A DNA stretch of 64,000 nucleotides. It comes from Cololabis saira. Taxonomy: Eukaryota; Chordata; Actinopteri; Beloniformes; Belonidae. The notes under the pieces are model-generated. The model worked only from the letters and a program-made list of their open reading frames with translations, was not told the DNA's origin and ran no database searches. The stretch lies in assembly GCF_033807715.1 (NCBI RefSeq), contig NC_084589.1, positions 55,033,566 to 55,097,565 of the forward strand, read 5' to 3'. Shown here in pieces: positions 42,482-54,624 of this stretch (positions within the stretch are counted from its first letter, which is position 1; each line of letters opens with the position of its first letter). The translations under genes were made by a program, and so were the position numbers.

Positions 42482-42865
42482 CACTGCAAAAACTCAAAAT
42501 CTAAACAAGAATATTTGTCTTATTTCTAGTTAAAATGTCTCATTTTAGTAAAAAAATCTCATTACACTTAAAACAAGATTCATCACTGGAAAAAACAACA
42601 ATTTTCACCTGTTTCAAGTAGATTTTCACTTAAAATAAGTAGAAAAATCTGCCAGTGGAACAAGATTGTTTTGCTTGTAATAAGAAGATAAATCTTGTCC
42701 CACTGGCAGATTTTTCTACTTATTTCAAGTGAAAATTTACTTGAAACAGGTGAAAATTGTCAAATAAGTTATTTTTCTGGTAATGACTCTTGTTTTAAGT
42801 GTAATGAGATATTTTAACTAGAAATAAGACAAATATTCCTGGTAAGATTTTGTGTTTTTGCAGTG
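42482..42865. mobile_element. Foldback MITE, CACTGCAAAAAC termini (copy 1)
   Basis: Begins CACTGCAAAAACTCAAAATC and ends GTGTTTTTGCAGTG; the two halves are reverse complements over nearly the whole length, around CTGCCAGTGGAACAAGATTG. Lies in the mrps12 intron, flanked by TA on both sides. Second copy at 47,547-47,944. Confidence 0.9.
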
Positions 42866-42989
42866 TAGCCTAGTTATTTTTGTGGTAGAAGTATCATATC
42901 GGTACTTGGTATCGGAAAGTACACAAATTAAAATACTCGGTTTGAAAAAAATGGTATATATACGATATGTGTGTGTGTTTTATATACAT

Positions 42990-43255
42990 ATAGAATAGAA
43001 TAGAATAGAATAGAATAGTAGACTTCATTGATCTCCCAGAGGAGAAATTCAGTCGTGCAGCCAAAACACACACACTCTTTATACAAACACATTTAAAATA
43101 GAAATAACCAATAAATAGCTAAATAATAAAAAGAGCAATATAAAAAGTAGAAAAAGACTATGTACAAGAGAGAAAAAAATAGTAAACACCAAAAAAAACA
43201 AAAAGGATAATATTTACAAAAAAATTACAAATATTTTCAATAAAACATATACATA
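42990..43255 (-). mobile_element. Retroposon 3' end with (AATAG)n
   Basis: AGAATAGAATAGAATAGAAT followed by ACTTCATTGATCTCCCAGAG, the usual layout of a fish non-LTR retroposon tail in reverse orientation. No ORF; clade not assigned. Confidence 0.55.
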
Positions 43256-43266
43256 TAAAGTCCCAC

Positions 43267-43312
43267 CTTGAAGCAGCATCCTCATGGGTCTCAGGCTCCA
43301 CAACGACGTCAT
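43267..43312 (-). CDS. mrps12: mrps12 exon 1 (mitochondrial leader start)
   Basis: ATG at 43,312-43,310 followed by MTSLWSLRPMRMLLQ and a phase-1 G, then donor GTGGGA (43,266-43,261). The peptide is Arg/Leu-rich without acidic residues, as expected for a matrix-targeting presequence. Joined to exon 2 it gives 468 bp in one frame. The sequence just upstream (GTGTTCAGAG before ATG) could itself be an acceptor, so a non-coding first exon may exist further right. Confidence 0.82.
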
Positions 43313-43384
43313 CTCTGAACACAAGAACAAACTCAATTTCAACAATATTTAATGTCTAAAATCAAGATAAACATCTCTATTAAC

Positions 43385-43800
43385 TGTTAGGATTGTGATT
43401 GTGTGTGTTTTATTTTGTCCATGAAGAAAACGACATCACTTTTATTATAAACCTGTTCATTCTATACGGCAAATTACACAAATGTAAATACTCCAAAACT
43501 CCAGCCACTTTAAAAGTTTCTTACTTGAGTTTAAAGAGTTCATTAAATCCCTTAAACTAACTATAACAATCTACCGATATTTACAAGAAGTTCTTTTAAA
43601 GATGAATACTCTATTTACATTTTACTTTTTCATTTATTTTTTTCTCTTTTTCATATTTTATTTATTCACTCGTTTATGTGTCATTCTCCTTACTTCTGCT
43701 AATTTCACAGGAAATTATATTTATTTTTGTTACATATATTGGAGTCTTGTCTGATATTCTTTGTATATAACTTCTTAATAAAAATGAATAAATAAATAAA
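43385..43800 (+). pseudogene. L1/Tx1-like LINE 3' remnant
   Basis: Broken translation includes phrases such as ILYGKLHKCKYSKTPATLK and a Ser/Leu-rich tail, matching the end of L1-type ORF2 as seen at 44,690-45,290. Multiple stops. AT-rich 3' UTR follows. Confidence 0.5.
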
Positions 43801-43914
43801 AAACTTGAACTACTGAAATTGTTGTGAACAAATTTAAAATACTGTGTGCAAGAAAACATTTAAGAAATGCTAATTTGCTGAGAAATAGAATCTCATAATT
43901 CTTTTACATTTGGA

Positions 43915-44085
43915 ACAACTTTATTCACATAATATTACGACTTTATTCTCGTAATATTACGATTTTATTCTCATAAATTACGACTTTATTCTCATAACGT
44001 TACGACTTTATTGTCATAATATTACGACTTTATTGTCATAAATTACCACTTTATTCTCGTAATATTACGACTTTATTCTACTGTG
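43915..44085. repeat. Array of TTACGACTTTATTCTCGTAATA units
   Basis: About seven 21-bp units containing ACGACTTTATTCTCATAA. The same unit fills the foldback MITE at 45,319-45,623, but here no terminal repeats are seen. Confidence 0.85.
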
Positions 44086-44099
44086 TGCAAGAAAACATT

Positions 44100-44690
44100 A
44101 AAAAAAAATGCTAATTTGGGGAGAAATAGAATCTCATAATTTGTTTATATTTTGAAATTAAAGAAATAAAATCCCAAATGTGTTTTTTTTTTCAAAATAA
44201 GAAAGTAAATGCAGAAGTGGCTGCAGGGCTGCGAGGATCTGCCTCGTACAGCTGCAACTAAATGTAAAATAAAACCTATTTACCTAAAGGTTTTGGGTTT
44301 TGAACGTAAGCCGAATTAAACTCCACCTCCCGGGGAATATTAGGATGTTTTAAATTCACGTGTCTGATTTTCTGGAGCTTTTTCCAGACTCGGAGTCTCC
44401 AAACTAGGGGTTTTTCTCAATGGAGTTCGGCGCGTCGCCCTAATCACAACGGATTCCGGGACAAAACAAGGTCAATGTTGAGACACGAACCTTCTCAGAT
44501 CCGAACCGAACCGTACTGAACCGAACCGGACCGAGTCGGACCAGCGGAGCAGGTTTCAGGTCACAGTTACAGGGAAAAAACAAGATTCAGATCATTTGTA
44601 ACGTTTTAAAGCTTCATCGATCTCACGTTACAGCGTCAATGCGTTCAAAAACTTCCGGGGTTACACACGTGTTTCCGGTTCTCCTCTTCA
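44100..44690. other. Upstream flank of mrps12, no gene seen
   Basis: Contains a moderately CpG-rich stretch at about 44,420-44,660 (GGCGCGTCGCCC, ACCGAACCGGACCGAGTCGG) that may be a promoter for mrps12 transcribed leftwards. No ORF or clear exon. Confidence 0.4.
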
Positions 44691-45290
44691 AAATAAAAGG
44701 CCACCTTTCAAATAAAAATCAGTTAGAAACACTTCACGAAGGCCTGGCTCTCTACAACCAATACCTGGTGACAAACAAAGTTAAAGAAATTTCATTTAAG
44801 TTCATTCATTAATTATATCCTACAAATGATGACAATGTAAAAAGATTCAAAAGAAATATTGATTCAAAATGTACTTTTGTTCTGCAAATTGGGAAACAAT
44901 GACTCACTTATTCTGGCTGTGCTCGTTTGTTAATACTTTTGGAGTTATATGTGTCATTTTGTGTCTGAAAGCTTTGAAACTGATTTCAGATTATTTTGTA
45001 AGGATGTGTTTGGTGTTTTTGACCATTTTACGATTAGAACAAAATCCAAAAGAAACATTTATTATTCATTTGTTGATTATCTTTGCAAAATTCCACATCC
45101 ACAAATCCAAATTCTTACACAAAAAACCCTCTTTTTTTCTTTTCATTGTGAATTAAATCAGTATCTGGACTCTATTAAGTTTTCTACTAATTCAAAAGCA
45201 TCAAAACCATAAATGTGTGTAAATGTTTGGCTTTCTGTTATAATTTCATCCCCCAGGCTGGTTATAATGTGTGTGGTTTCTGTTTGTTTT
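44690..45290 (+). pseudogene. L1/Tx1-like LINE ORF2 C-terminal remnant
   Basis: Frames 44,869-45,156 and 44,949-45,212 overlap, showing a shift. They contain CSANWETMTHLFWLCSFVN, the Cys/His segment of L1-type ORF2 C-termini, and KFHIHKSKFLHKKPSF near the end. Truncated on the left and frame-broken. Confidence 0.7.
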
Positions 45291-45318
45291 TTTATTTGAG
45301 TTATACTTTATATGTACG

Positions 45319-45623
45319 ACGGAGTATTAGGGCCAAACTAAGACAAAAAAAAGGAAATTACAAGAATAAAATCGTAAAATTACGAGAATAAAGTCGTAAA
45401 ATTACGAGAATAAAGTCATAACCTAATGTTGCGAGAATAAAGTCGTAATATTACTACTTTATTCTCGTAATATTACGACTTTATTCTCGTAGTATTACGA
45501 CTTTATTCTCGTAATATTATGACTTTATTCTCGTAACGTTAGGCTATGACTTTAATCTTGTAATTTTACGATTATTCTCGTAATTTCCGATTTTTTTGTC
45601 TTAGTTTGGCCCTAATACTCCGT
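45319..45623. mobile_element. MITE, ACGGAGTATTAGGGCC termini with internal array
   Basis: ACGGAGTATTAGGGCCAAAC at the left and GTTTGGCCCTAATACTCCGT at the right are exact inverted repeats. The interior is an array of AATTACGAGAATAAAGTCGT-type units that inverts at the centre, so the element can fold on itself. Confidence 0.9.
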
Positions 45624-45809
45624 TATATTATATGTTATAATTCAACTTGAAATTGCATAATGTGAAGATTTGTAATCATTGTACTTTTTGCAAATGTTAA
45701 ATTAAAAAATAAATAAATAAATCAGTTAAAAATACTTGACTGATCTTTGTAGGTTCGTCATGATTTATTTAATTCTCCTGCCGGAGAATCACGTGGTTTA
45801 ACTTTTCTC

Positions 45810-47390
45810 CTCAAATGATCAAAACAGCAAACTCTGTGATCTTTAATTTCATCTGGAGAAACAAATCCCACTATCTAAAAAGATCTCACCTTATTAAAAA
45901 CTACGACCTTGGTCTGAAAGAAACTGAACTGGAATCTAGGAATGGAACTTTAAACTGAATTTGATTAAAAAATACTTGTTGGCAAAGCCTGAATCTTTCT
46001 GGTTCCACAGACCGAGGAGATTATTCCAGAATCTGTGATGAGTTGTGACTTTGTAATCTCTAAATTGCCTTATCAAACTTCCTTAAACACATTTTACAGA
46101 AATGGAAAATTATATTTACACACAATTTCCCAGCACATGCCGCCCCCTGGTGGAATAACAGGAACATTACAATCAATAGGAAAACCTTATTTAAACAACA
46201 ATGGTGTCAGAAAAAGGTTTGATTTGTTGTTGATCTAATGCAGGGGTCGGCAACCAAAAAGGTTTTAGAGCCGTATTGGACCAAAAACACAAAAAACTAA
46301 TATGTCTGGAACCGCAAAAAATGAAAAGTCTTGTATCAGAATTAGAATGAAGGCAAGCGCGGGAAGATTTTATTTTTCATTATGCACTTCAAGAAAAAAG
46401 TTGAAATGTCGAGAAAAAAGTCAAAATTTCGAGAAAAAAGACGAAATGTCAAGAAAAAAGTTGAAATGTTGAGAAAAAAGTAGAAAATGTCGAGAAAAAA
46501 GTCAAAATTTCGAGAAAAAAGTCAAAATTTCGAGAAAAAAGTCGAAATGTTGAGACTAAATAGGAAAGGAAAAAAGTAAGAAAAAAAATGAAAAAAAAGA
46601 AAAAAACAAGAAAACAAGAAAAAAATTAGAAAAAAAGAAAAAAGAAGAGAAAAAAGGGAAAAAAAAGAAGGAAAAAAGGAAATAAAAGGTCAAACATTTT
46701 TGAAAAAGCTCCAGGAGCCACCAGGGCGGCGCTAAAGAGCCACATGTGCCTCTAGAACCGCGGGTTTCCGACCCCTGGTGTAATGGATGAAAATGGCCAA
46801 TTCCTTCAGTTTCATTCGTTTATTGAGAAGTTTAATATAAATCACTTTTCCAGAGAATTCCATCGTATTCTAAAATACATTCATATACTCAAATGTTTCA
46901 GTTAAAATTCCAGAACTAAAACTTGATGAATTACACATTAGTGACCAGAAATGTAATAAGATTATTGGAAAATCTCTAAGATGCAAATTATTTTTTGATT
47001 TTAACTCACCAGCCAAATTAAAAATAGGAACTGACAAAATAATAACTAATACATTCTGTACATTTATCAAATGGCCAATAGGCCCAAAAATATAGGAGAT
47101 GCAATTTAAGATTTTGAACAATGTAAACTAGCTGCTGAATTTCTGCATAAAAGATTTAACTTTGCAGTAGAACATGTAGTTTAGAAGAGCCGGAAACTGC
47201 AGAGTATTTATTTATTCTACTCTTTAATCTCATTACAATCCTGGCAGGAAAATAGAGCTGGTTAAACACTGGGATTAACATCTTTAGACTCAAATATTAG
47301 TTTATATGGATAATCTTCCAAGAAATATATCAAACATGGTTAACATAATTATTTTACTAGCTAAATATCACATATGGTACATAAATCAGT
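45810..47390 (+). pseudogene. L1/Tx1-like LINE fragment split by a MITE
   Basis: From 45,810 the translation gives NSVIFNFIWRNKSHY, the post-RT segment of L1-type ORF2, with stops and shifts. It continues past the MITE at 46,241-46,777 with ENGQFLQFHSFIEKFNI and FHRILKYIHI. The LINE is older than the MITE. Confidence 0.6.
46241..46777 (+). mobile_element. hAT-like MITE, CAGGGGTCG termini (copy 2)
   Basis: CAGGGGTCGGCAACC at the left, TTCCGACCCCTG at the right, flanks ATCTAATG and GTGTAATG. Internal array of TCGAGAAAAAAGTCAAAATT units followed by a purine tract and GGCGGCGCTAAAGAG. Opposite orientation to copy 1. Confidence 0.88.
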
Positions 47391-47546
47391 GGCGTCAATT
47401 CAGTCTTACTAAGGTACGGCAAGGTTACGAGTCACAGAACTGAACTAGAGTATCAATAACACGTCCAGCAAATACTCATCACAGAAGTTTATGTAGCTGA
47501 TCTGTGTGGTCAAGAAAACTGGAACTTTTTACAATGCAGTCTCACT

Positions 47547-47944
47547 CACTGCAAAAACTCTAAATCTTACCAGGAATATTTCTCTTATTTCTAGTTAAAA
47601 TGTCTCATTTTTAGTCAAAAAATCTCATTACACTTAAAACAAGAATCATCGCCAGAAAAATAACTTATTTGACAATTTTCACCTGTTTCAATTAAGTTTT
47701 CACTTGAAATAAGTAGAAAAATCTGCCAGTGGAACAAGATTTATCTTCTCATTACAAGCAAAAAAATCTTGTTCCACTGGCAGATTTTTCTACTTATTTT
47801 AAGTGAAAATCTACTTGAAACAGGTGAAAATTGTTGTTTTTGAGTCTTGTCTTAAATGTAATGAGATTCTTTTTTACTAAAAATGAGACATTTTAACTAG
47901 AAATAAGACAAATATTCTTGTTAAGATTTTGAGTTTTTGCAGTG
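47547..47944. mobile_element. Foldback MITE, CACTGCAAAAAC termini (copy 2)
   Basis: Same family as 42,482-42,865, inverted repeats across almost the whole element with centre near CATTACAAGCAAAAAAATCT. Confidence 0.9.
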
Positions 47945-48099
47945 TAAAAACTAGTGAAATCGATCATGTTCTGATTTGCATTTGTAGTTATTCTATATGT
48001 ATTAAGTAATAGAATAATCAATACAAATAGACACAGAGTAATTCCATAAATGTATTTAAAAAACAAACATTTACGTTTCCCCCTGAAGCCGAGCTGTGG

Positions 48100-48245
48100 C
48101 GGCTGCCGGACCTTCAGACCCGACTGACGGCCCTGAACCTGAACCTGAACCTGAACCTGGACCAGGACCAGGACCAGGACCAGGACCAGGACCAGGACCA
48201 GGACCAGGACCAGGACCTTCAGACCCGACTGACGGCCCTGACATA
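48100..48245. repeat. Hexamer arrays (CTGAAC)n and (CAGGAC)n between direct repeats
   Basis: Four CTGAAC then about ten CAGGAC hexamers, flanked on both sides by the same 29-bp sequence (GGACCTTCAGACCCGACTGA at 48,107 and again at about 48,212). The Gly-Pro frame is not a gene. Confidence 0.92.
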
Positions 48246-49050
48246 AATGCAAAGGGAATAACAGCAAACCCTCCGTTGTACATCTGAAAAATGAATGTAA
48301 ACTGTATTTAGCGTCTCTAAAACTGATGTGTGAAAAAAATGATATTGTCAAAAAAGCTTATATGAAACGATGTCTTTGTTTCTTCATTTGTATTAATTCA
48401 CTTCCCATAGCTTCTCAATAAATGTATCTGTTTTTCCTCTCAAGGCCCCAAATGTTGAATATCTGTAGATAATTGATGGTTTTGTTTCATGTGTCTTTTA
48501 TTGTAAACCCTACAGAATTCTGTTCAATAAAGTTTTGAAAAAAAAAGAAACCTGTAGTTCAGTTGGTCAATTTTCCAGTTTATTATAATTAAACTCACAC
48601 AGTTTTATGAATAATGAAGGATCAGTGGGAGACGCTGCAGTTTCTGGCTGTTGTTTTGGATAAAGGTCTAAATTCTAAATTGGAATAATCAGATTAATCA
48701 AGTTTGCAAAAGATCAATGAAAATGCTCGGTATAATCCGTCCGTCTGCAACTGGACTGGATTCTAGTATTTCCATGAATTACTATAATATCGTCTGCAAC
48801 TTATCCAACTTTTCTCAACAAATGACTGATAATCTAAAGAAGATTCTTGAGAACGATCTCAGTCTGGTCGACACGAACCGTCTTTTTATGAAATATTCAC
48901 TATTATTCTTCATAAACTTCATGTTTTTCACTCCTGCTTGTTTGTGCAGAAGTTTATCAATAAAAAAACAAAGAAAAAACAAAAAACAAGATCTTCCTGT
49001 CACTTTCCAGCAGTTTCTTACTTTTTCATCTGATTTTAATTCAACTACAC
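48246..49050. other. No gene assigned; possible LINE debris
   Basis: A 174-codon plus frame starts at 48,717 (KMLGIIRPSATGLDSS) but has no recognised domain and runs into the MITE at 49,051, so I do not call it. Confidence 0.4.
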
Positions 49051-49746
49051 CAGGGATCGGCAACCCAAAATGTTTTAGATCCATATTGGACCAAAAACAC
49101 AAAAAACAAATATGTCTGGAGCCGCAAAAAAATGAAAAGTCTTGTATCAGAATTAGAATGAAGGAACACATGCTGCATGTTTCTATATTAGAACTGGGGG
49201 AAGATTTTTTTTTTCATTCTCCACTTCGAGAAAAAAGTTGAAATTTCGAGAAAAAAGTTGAAATTTCGAGAAAAAAGTTGAAATTTCGAGAAAAAAGTTG
49301 AAATTTCGAGAAAAAAGTTGAAATTTCGAGAAAAAAGTCGAAATGTCGAGAAAAAAGTCGAAATGTCAAGATTAATGTTGAAGTACAATATTGAGAAAAA
49401 AGTCGAAATGTCGAGAAAAAAGTCGAAATGTTGAGAAAAAAGTCAAAATTTCATGAAAAAAGTCGAAATGTTGAGAAAAAAGTTGAAATGTCGAGAAAAA
49501 AGTCAAAATTTCAAGAAAAAAGTCGAAATGACGAGATTAAAAAGGAAAGGAAAAAGGGAGAAAAAAGAGAAAAAAGAAAAAAGAGAAAAAAAGGAAAAAA
49601 AAGAAGAAAAAAAGAAGAAGAAAAAAGGAAAAAAAAAAGAAAAAAAGAAAAAAAAAGGTCAAACATTTTTGAAAAAGCTCCAGGAGCCACTAGGGCGGCG
49701 CTAAAGAGCTGCATGCAGCTCTAGAGCCACGGGTTGACGAGCCCTG
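49051..49746 (+). mobile_element. hAT-like MITE, CAGGGATCGG termini (copy 3)
   Basis: Longest copy of the family seen at 349 and 46,241. Terminal repeats are slightly decayed (CAGGGATCGGCAACCC and GTTGACGAGCCCTG). The internal TTGAAATTTCGAGAAAAAAG array is longer, about 18 units, before the purine tract. Confidence 0.85.
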
Positions 49747-50084
49747 ATCTAGACTCAGTGTTAATCTTTATTTATCCTCCTGTCCAAAATCTGCTCATCG
49801 ATTTCATATCAACATTAGATCCAAAACTCTGGAATGACTGAAGTCAAAATTATCTTTTATTTTTTTATTGACAGATATTTACAGAAACGGTACAAAACTT
49901 CAGGATAAAATGCAGTTACAAATTAAGGACAGTAAATTATATATATATCAAAATAATAGAAGGCTTGAGGTTTAAGGAGGAAAAATAAATAAAAACAAAA
50001 GATCAGGAAATATCCTATTTTTCACATAAGCTTCTGGTTTTAACCGGTTTGGGGTTTCTGATGTTTAAGTCTGTCTGAATATGA

Positions 50085-50218
<134 letters not shown>

Positions 50219-50219
50219 C

Positions 50220-50880
50220 AGCTCTGAGAACAATTATATCAGGTACGTTGGCTAACAAATCCAATAAAGCAAATATGATATTTAGCAATAATTAAGAGAA
50301 GGTTGATTAAATATACTTTGTCTGGGCTTTGATTCACCAAATAGTACACGATGAACTTACAGGAAGAATCAAGTTTAGCATTTATAACATTATTAAGGTC
50401 AATTATGTGGCGTGTTTTTTATCTTTACTGCTGTGGAGTTTCATCTTTACTGATACGGCTCTTAGAGCTCACTCAGGAGAATAAATACCAGCGTTTAGTC
50501 TTTCTGGTTCTTATTAGCTCCAGTTCCAGTTCCACTAGTTCCTGCTGGACACAAAGTTATTTCTCATTAGTTTATTTCTGTTTTTCCAACACGGACGTCA
50601 TTTAATCAGATAAATCAGATAAATCAGCTTCATCTTCATTGATTTTTTAAATTAAGGACGTTTATTTGTTCAAAGCAGCGTTTGATAAGGCGTCAATCCA
50701 GAACTACAGGTAAAGTTCATTTATATTTAATACATCTAAATATTCTTTTTCCTGTTCATTCAATGTACTTTTTCAGTCTGTTTTTAATAGTTCTGTTAAT
50801 TATTTCTACTCGTCTAAACTTTTGCTACGAAAGAGAATCAGGGACAAAAGATATTTGAGGGGGAAGATTTATTTTATTCT
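50220..50880. other. No feature seen
   Basis: AT-rich sequence with short frames only; no recognised repeat boundary. Confidence 0.5.
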
Positions 50881-50883
50881 GCA

Positions 50884-51095
50884 CTTTGAGAAAAAAGTTG
50901 AAATGTCAAGATTAATGTGGAAATACAATTTCAAGAATAAAGTCGAAATTTTGTGAATAAAGTCAAAATTTTGTCTTTTTTCTCAACATTTCAACTTTTT
51001 CCTCAAAATTGTGCTTCAACATTAATCTCGACATTTCAACTTTTTTCCAAAGTCAAAGTCGAAAAAGTCGAGAAAAAAGGCGAGAAAGTCTAAAT
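50884..51095. repeat. GAGAAAAAAGTTGAAATGTC array, two orientations
   Basis: Units of the motif carried by the CAGGGGTCG MITEs, first in plus then in minus orientation, without MITE ends. Confidence 0.8.
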
Positions 51096-51380
51096 TGCAA
51101 TACGCACTAAAGCACTAAAGCACTAAAGCACTTAGCAGTTTAACTTTACGGTCACTTAATTACCGGTTTATCAGTGGTAACATGTTTTTATTGTTTAATG
51201 ATTTTTATCTAGCTCAGTCGTGTTTTTTAATGTCGTGTTTTGCTGGTATTAATGTCATATCTCGTCTGTCCTGTTCCGTTTCTGGCATTAATTATTAATT
51301 TGCCGCAGGGACGACTGGTGGAAATTACAGTAGCCTCTGGCTACAACCGTGAATATTTACACTTGTGTCTATTAATATGT

Positions 51381-51739
51381 GCAGGACTCAGAAAATTAGA
51401 ATATTGTGATAAAGTCCTTTATTTTCTTTAATGCAAAAATATCATCCATTCTGGATTCATTACAAATCAACTGAAATATTGCAAGCCTTTTATAATTTTA
51501 ATATTGCTGATCATGGCTTACAACTTAAGAAAACTCAAATATCTCAAAAAATTAGAATATTCTGGGAATCTTAATCTTAAACTGTAAACCATTATCAGCA
51601 ATATTAAAATAATAAAAGGCTTGTAATATTTCAGTTGATTTGTAATGAATCCAGAATGTATGACATTTTAGTTTTTTTAATTGCATTACAGAAAATAAAG
51701 AACTTTATCACAATATTCTAATTTTCTGACAGTCCTGTA
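51381..51739. mobile_element. Foldback MITE, GGACTCAGAAAATTAGAATA family
   Basis: GCAGGACTCAGAAAATTAGA at the left and TTCTGACAGTCCTG at the right; the halves are reverse complements over about 170 bp (AAGGCTTGTAATATTTCAGT). A half copy at 51,912-52,075 follows a short GAGAAAAAAGTC array. Confidence 0.85.
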
Positions 51740-51774
51740 TATTAGGTAGAAATGGGGGGAGATTTTTTCTTCAT

Positions 51775-52075
51775 TATGGACTTCGAGAAAAAAGTTGAAA
51801 TGTCGAGAGAAAAAAGTCAAAATGTTGAGGAAAAAGTCGAAATTTTCGAGATTAAAAAGGAAAGGAAAAAAGAGGAAAAAAAGGAAAAAAAGAGAAAAAA
51901 GGAAAAAAAAATCTGTAAGCCATAATCAGCAATATTAAAATAATAAAAGGCTTGCAGTATTTCAGTTAATTTGTAATGAATCCAGAATGTGACATTCTTG
52001 TTTTTGTAATTGCATTACAGAAAATAAAGAACTTTATCACAATATTCTAATTTTCTGAGACAGTCCAGTACGGTC
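51775..52075. repeat. GAGAAAAAAGTC array joined to half a foldback MITE
   Basis: 51,775-51,910 is the TCGAGAAAAAAGTTGAAATG array with a purine tract. It is joined directly to the right half of the 51,381 family. Confidence 0.75.
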
Positions 52076-52227
52076 CCTGTTGAACAAATCGAAGTGAATT
52101 GAATTGAAAGTTAGACGTCTGGCTGGAGACAGGGAGGAATATTAGTTTGTACCGTAGTAGAGACAGACACAGATTACTTTATGTTCAATTATTCTAACAA
52201 ATCTCCTGCAGGTCTGGAGGATTTCTA

Positions 52228-52440
52228 TGTCGAAATGTTGAGATTAATGTTGAAATACAATTTCATGAATAAAGTCGACATTTCGACTTTTTTCTCGACA
52301 TTTTGACTTTTTTCTCGAAATTGTATTTCAACATTAATCTCAACATTTCGACTTTTTTCTCGACAATTTAACTTTTTTCTCGACATTTCCACTTTTTTTC
52401 TGAAGTGCATAATGAAAAAAAAAATCTTCCTCCTCTAAAA
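52228..52440. repeat. GAGAAAAAAGTC array, opposed orientations
   Basis: Units first in plus (AATTTCATGAATAAAGTCGA) then minus orientation (TTTCGACTTTTTTCTCGACA), ending GAAGTGCATAATGAAAAAA, the same phrase as in the MITE copies. Confidence 0.8.
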
Positions 52441-52840
52441 TATATATATTTTTTCTCCTGCCCTGATTCTCTTCGGCTCTCTAAGTTTCTGGGGAATCTC
52501 TTCATGTTGTGTTTAAAACCATCACTGATGTTAAGACTTGGACGAACTTAAATGTTTGAAGATGAGGTTTTAAGACAGATCAGTTTGTTTCCGTTTCAGC
52601 AGCTCAAGGCCAGACTTTATCTCTGAAGGGAAAAAAACGTATCTACGTCATAAATAAATCACTCTGGATTCCCGTCACCCTGAACTTTGGTTGGATAAAA
52701 ATCATAGCTACAATATTTTACTGCAAAAATAAAGAAACTCTGGTAAAAGAAATTGTTAGTAATACATTTAAAACGTATTTAATTATTATTAAATACATAA
52801 ATAAATAATGTAGATAGTATATGGGTATGTGTGTGTATTA
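52441..52840. other. No feature seen
   Basis: Sequence of mixed composition with no frame or repeat recognised. Confidence 0.5.
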
Positions 52841-52844
52841 TATA

Positions 52845-53041
<197 letters not shown>

Positions 53042-53200
53042 ATAATATATAATAAAAATAAATGAATATTTATTAAAAAAAACTATGAAAACTATACATT
53101 GTTTGAATTTGTTGATGTTATAAAATGTATGAATATGTTTTGTTTTTATTTATATCTAAATGTTAAACTTTTTTTCCTTTATTTTTTTTATATGCTACCT

Positions 53201-53630
53201 TACGGAGCCCCTAAAGGGACACAGATTTTTTTTTTTATATATAATGAGTTTTAAGCTTGCGCGTGAAACCTTAAAGTGAGCGCGTAAAGTTTACATGAGC
53301 ACGTAAAACGTTTATGCACTCACTAAAAAGTTTCACGCGCTCTCGCAAAACTTCTAAGTGAGCGCCTAAAAGTTGTTCTACGTGAGCGTAAAAACAAGTA
53401 CATGGGAGTTTTGCTGGAACAGGAGACCGTACAGTTGTTCCTGCTCTGTTTATGATGGAAATGACATTACAGGATTTAGCTGAGATATATTTTAACCTGG
53501 GACTCCATTATAAGGACATTACACTTTGCTTGCAAGTAAACAACTTTACGTGCTCACTTAAAGGTTTCAAGCGCGCGCTTAAAACTCATTATGAAAAAAT
53601 AAAAATCTGTGTCCCTTTAGGGGCTCCGTA
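53201..53630. mobile_element. Short DNA transposon with 6-bp target duplication (IS3EU-like?)
   Basis: Starts TACGGAGCCCCTAAAGGGAC and ends GTCCCTTTAGGGGCTCCGTA, a perfect 20-bp inverted repeat, between exact CTACCT copies (53,195-53,200 and 53,631-53,636). The left half has sub-terminal repeats (GTGAGCGCGTAAA variants). The middle encodes MEMTLQDLAEIYFNLGLHY then KDITLCLQV, which looks like the N-terminal helix-turn-helix of IS3EU/integrase-type transposases of fishes. The rest of the transposase is absent, so this is a deletion derivative. Superfamily assignment is tentative; boundaries are firm. Confidence 0.8.
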
Positions 53631-53639
53631 CTACCTCTT

Positions 53640-54201
53640 TAGGTTTGCTTTTCATTTTTTCGTAATGTTCTGTGTTTTATGTGTCGGATTCCAGGAAGAA
53701 AAGCTGCAGTTCTGCTGGGGCTGATGGGGATAAGAATAAAACTATATAAACTAAAGGCTTTTTATTTATGAGCTTTATTTATGTGCTACATAAATCATTT
53801 ATTTATTTATGTGCTACATAAATCATTTATTTATGTATTTATGTGCTTCATAAATAAAGCTGAGAATGAAGGATGTAGCGAGTAACAAGAGCAGGTAGAA
53901 CAAACTAATCGGCTGCTTAGGCCCCGTGACCACTAGGGGGCGCCCAAGAGTTAACTAAATAAATAAATACAATTATTTTTTTATGTGTGAGGGATGATTC
54001 ATACATTATCAACGGTATGTTATTGTACAAAAACACAATCATTCATATTATTACATAGAAAATATTATGTTGACGGACTAGAGTAGATACTGCTGCCTCT
54101 CGGCTCTATTTGTTTAATTTTATTTCTTTATTATATTTAATAATGTCTGTTTTTTGTACATTTGAATATTTGTATTTATTTATGTATTTATGTATTTATG
54201 T

Positions 54202-54232
<31 letters not shown>

Positions 54233-54620
54233 AATATTAAGTGTAAATCAACCCCAGGCCGCTCTTGTAGCTGAATTTGCTCCATTTCAGATTAAAAACC
54301 ATAGATGACCTTTGACCTTTGACCTGTTGCTTCTCTGTGTGGCCAGTAGGGGCAGCTGCTGACTCTGATCAATATTCATGAAAGATTTTTCTGCAAGTTT
54401 GTGAATCTGTTGTAGCTTCCATGATCTTAATCCCTGTGGATTAAAGTCTAACTACAACAAAAGTTCCTACATCTAGTTTTACAAGTGTATTTGTAACGAC
54501 AGGGAAGAACATGAAATAAATTTATAGTGGTGAATGATCAATAATCAGGATTATTGGCAGTAATAGAGGACCCAGAAATCACATTTTGCTGCGGGCCCCA
54601 TGGAGGCTTGTGCCGGCCCT
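53640..54620. other. No gene; minor simple repeats
   Basis: Contains ATTTATTTATGTGCTACATA repeats (53,765-53,850), a TTTA/TGTATTTA run (54,170-54,230) and TGACCTTTGACC near 54,307. No exon recognised. Confidence 0.5.
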
Positions 54621-54624
54621 GTGG

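Noticed and set aside
48717..49241. 174-codon ORF
   Set aside because: Its second half lies in the MITE at 49,051; the first half has no recognised domain.
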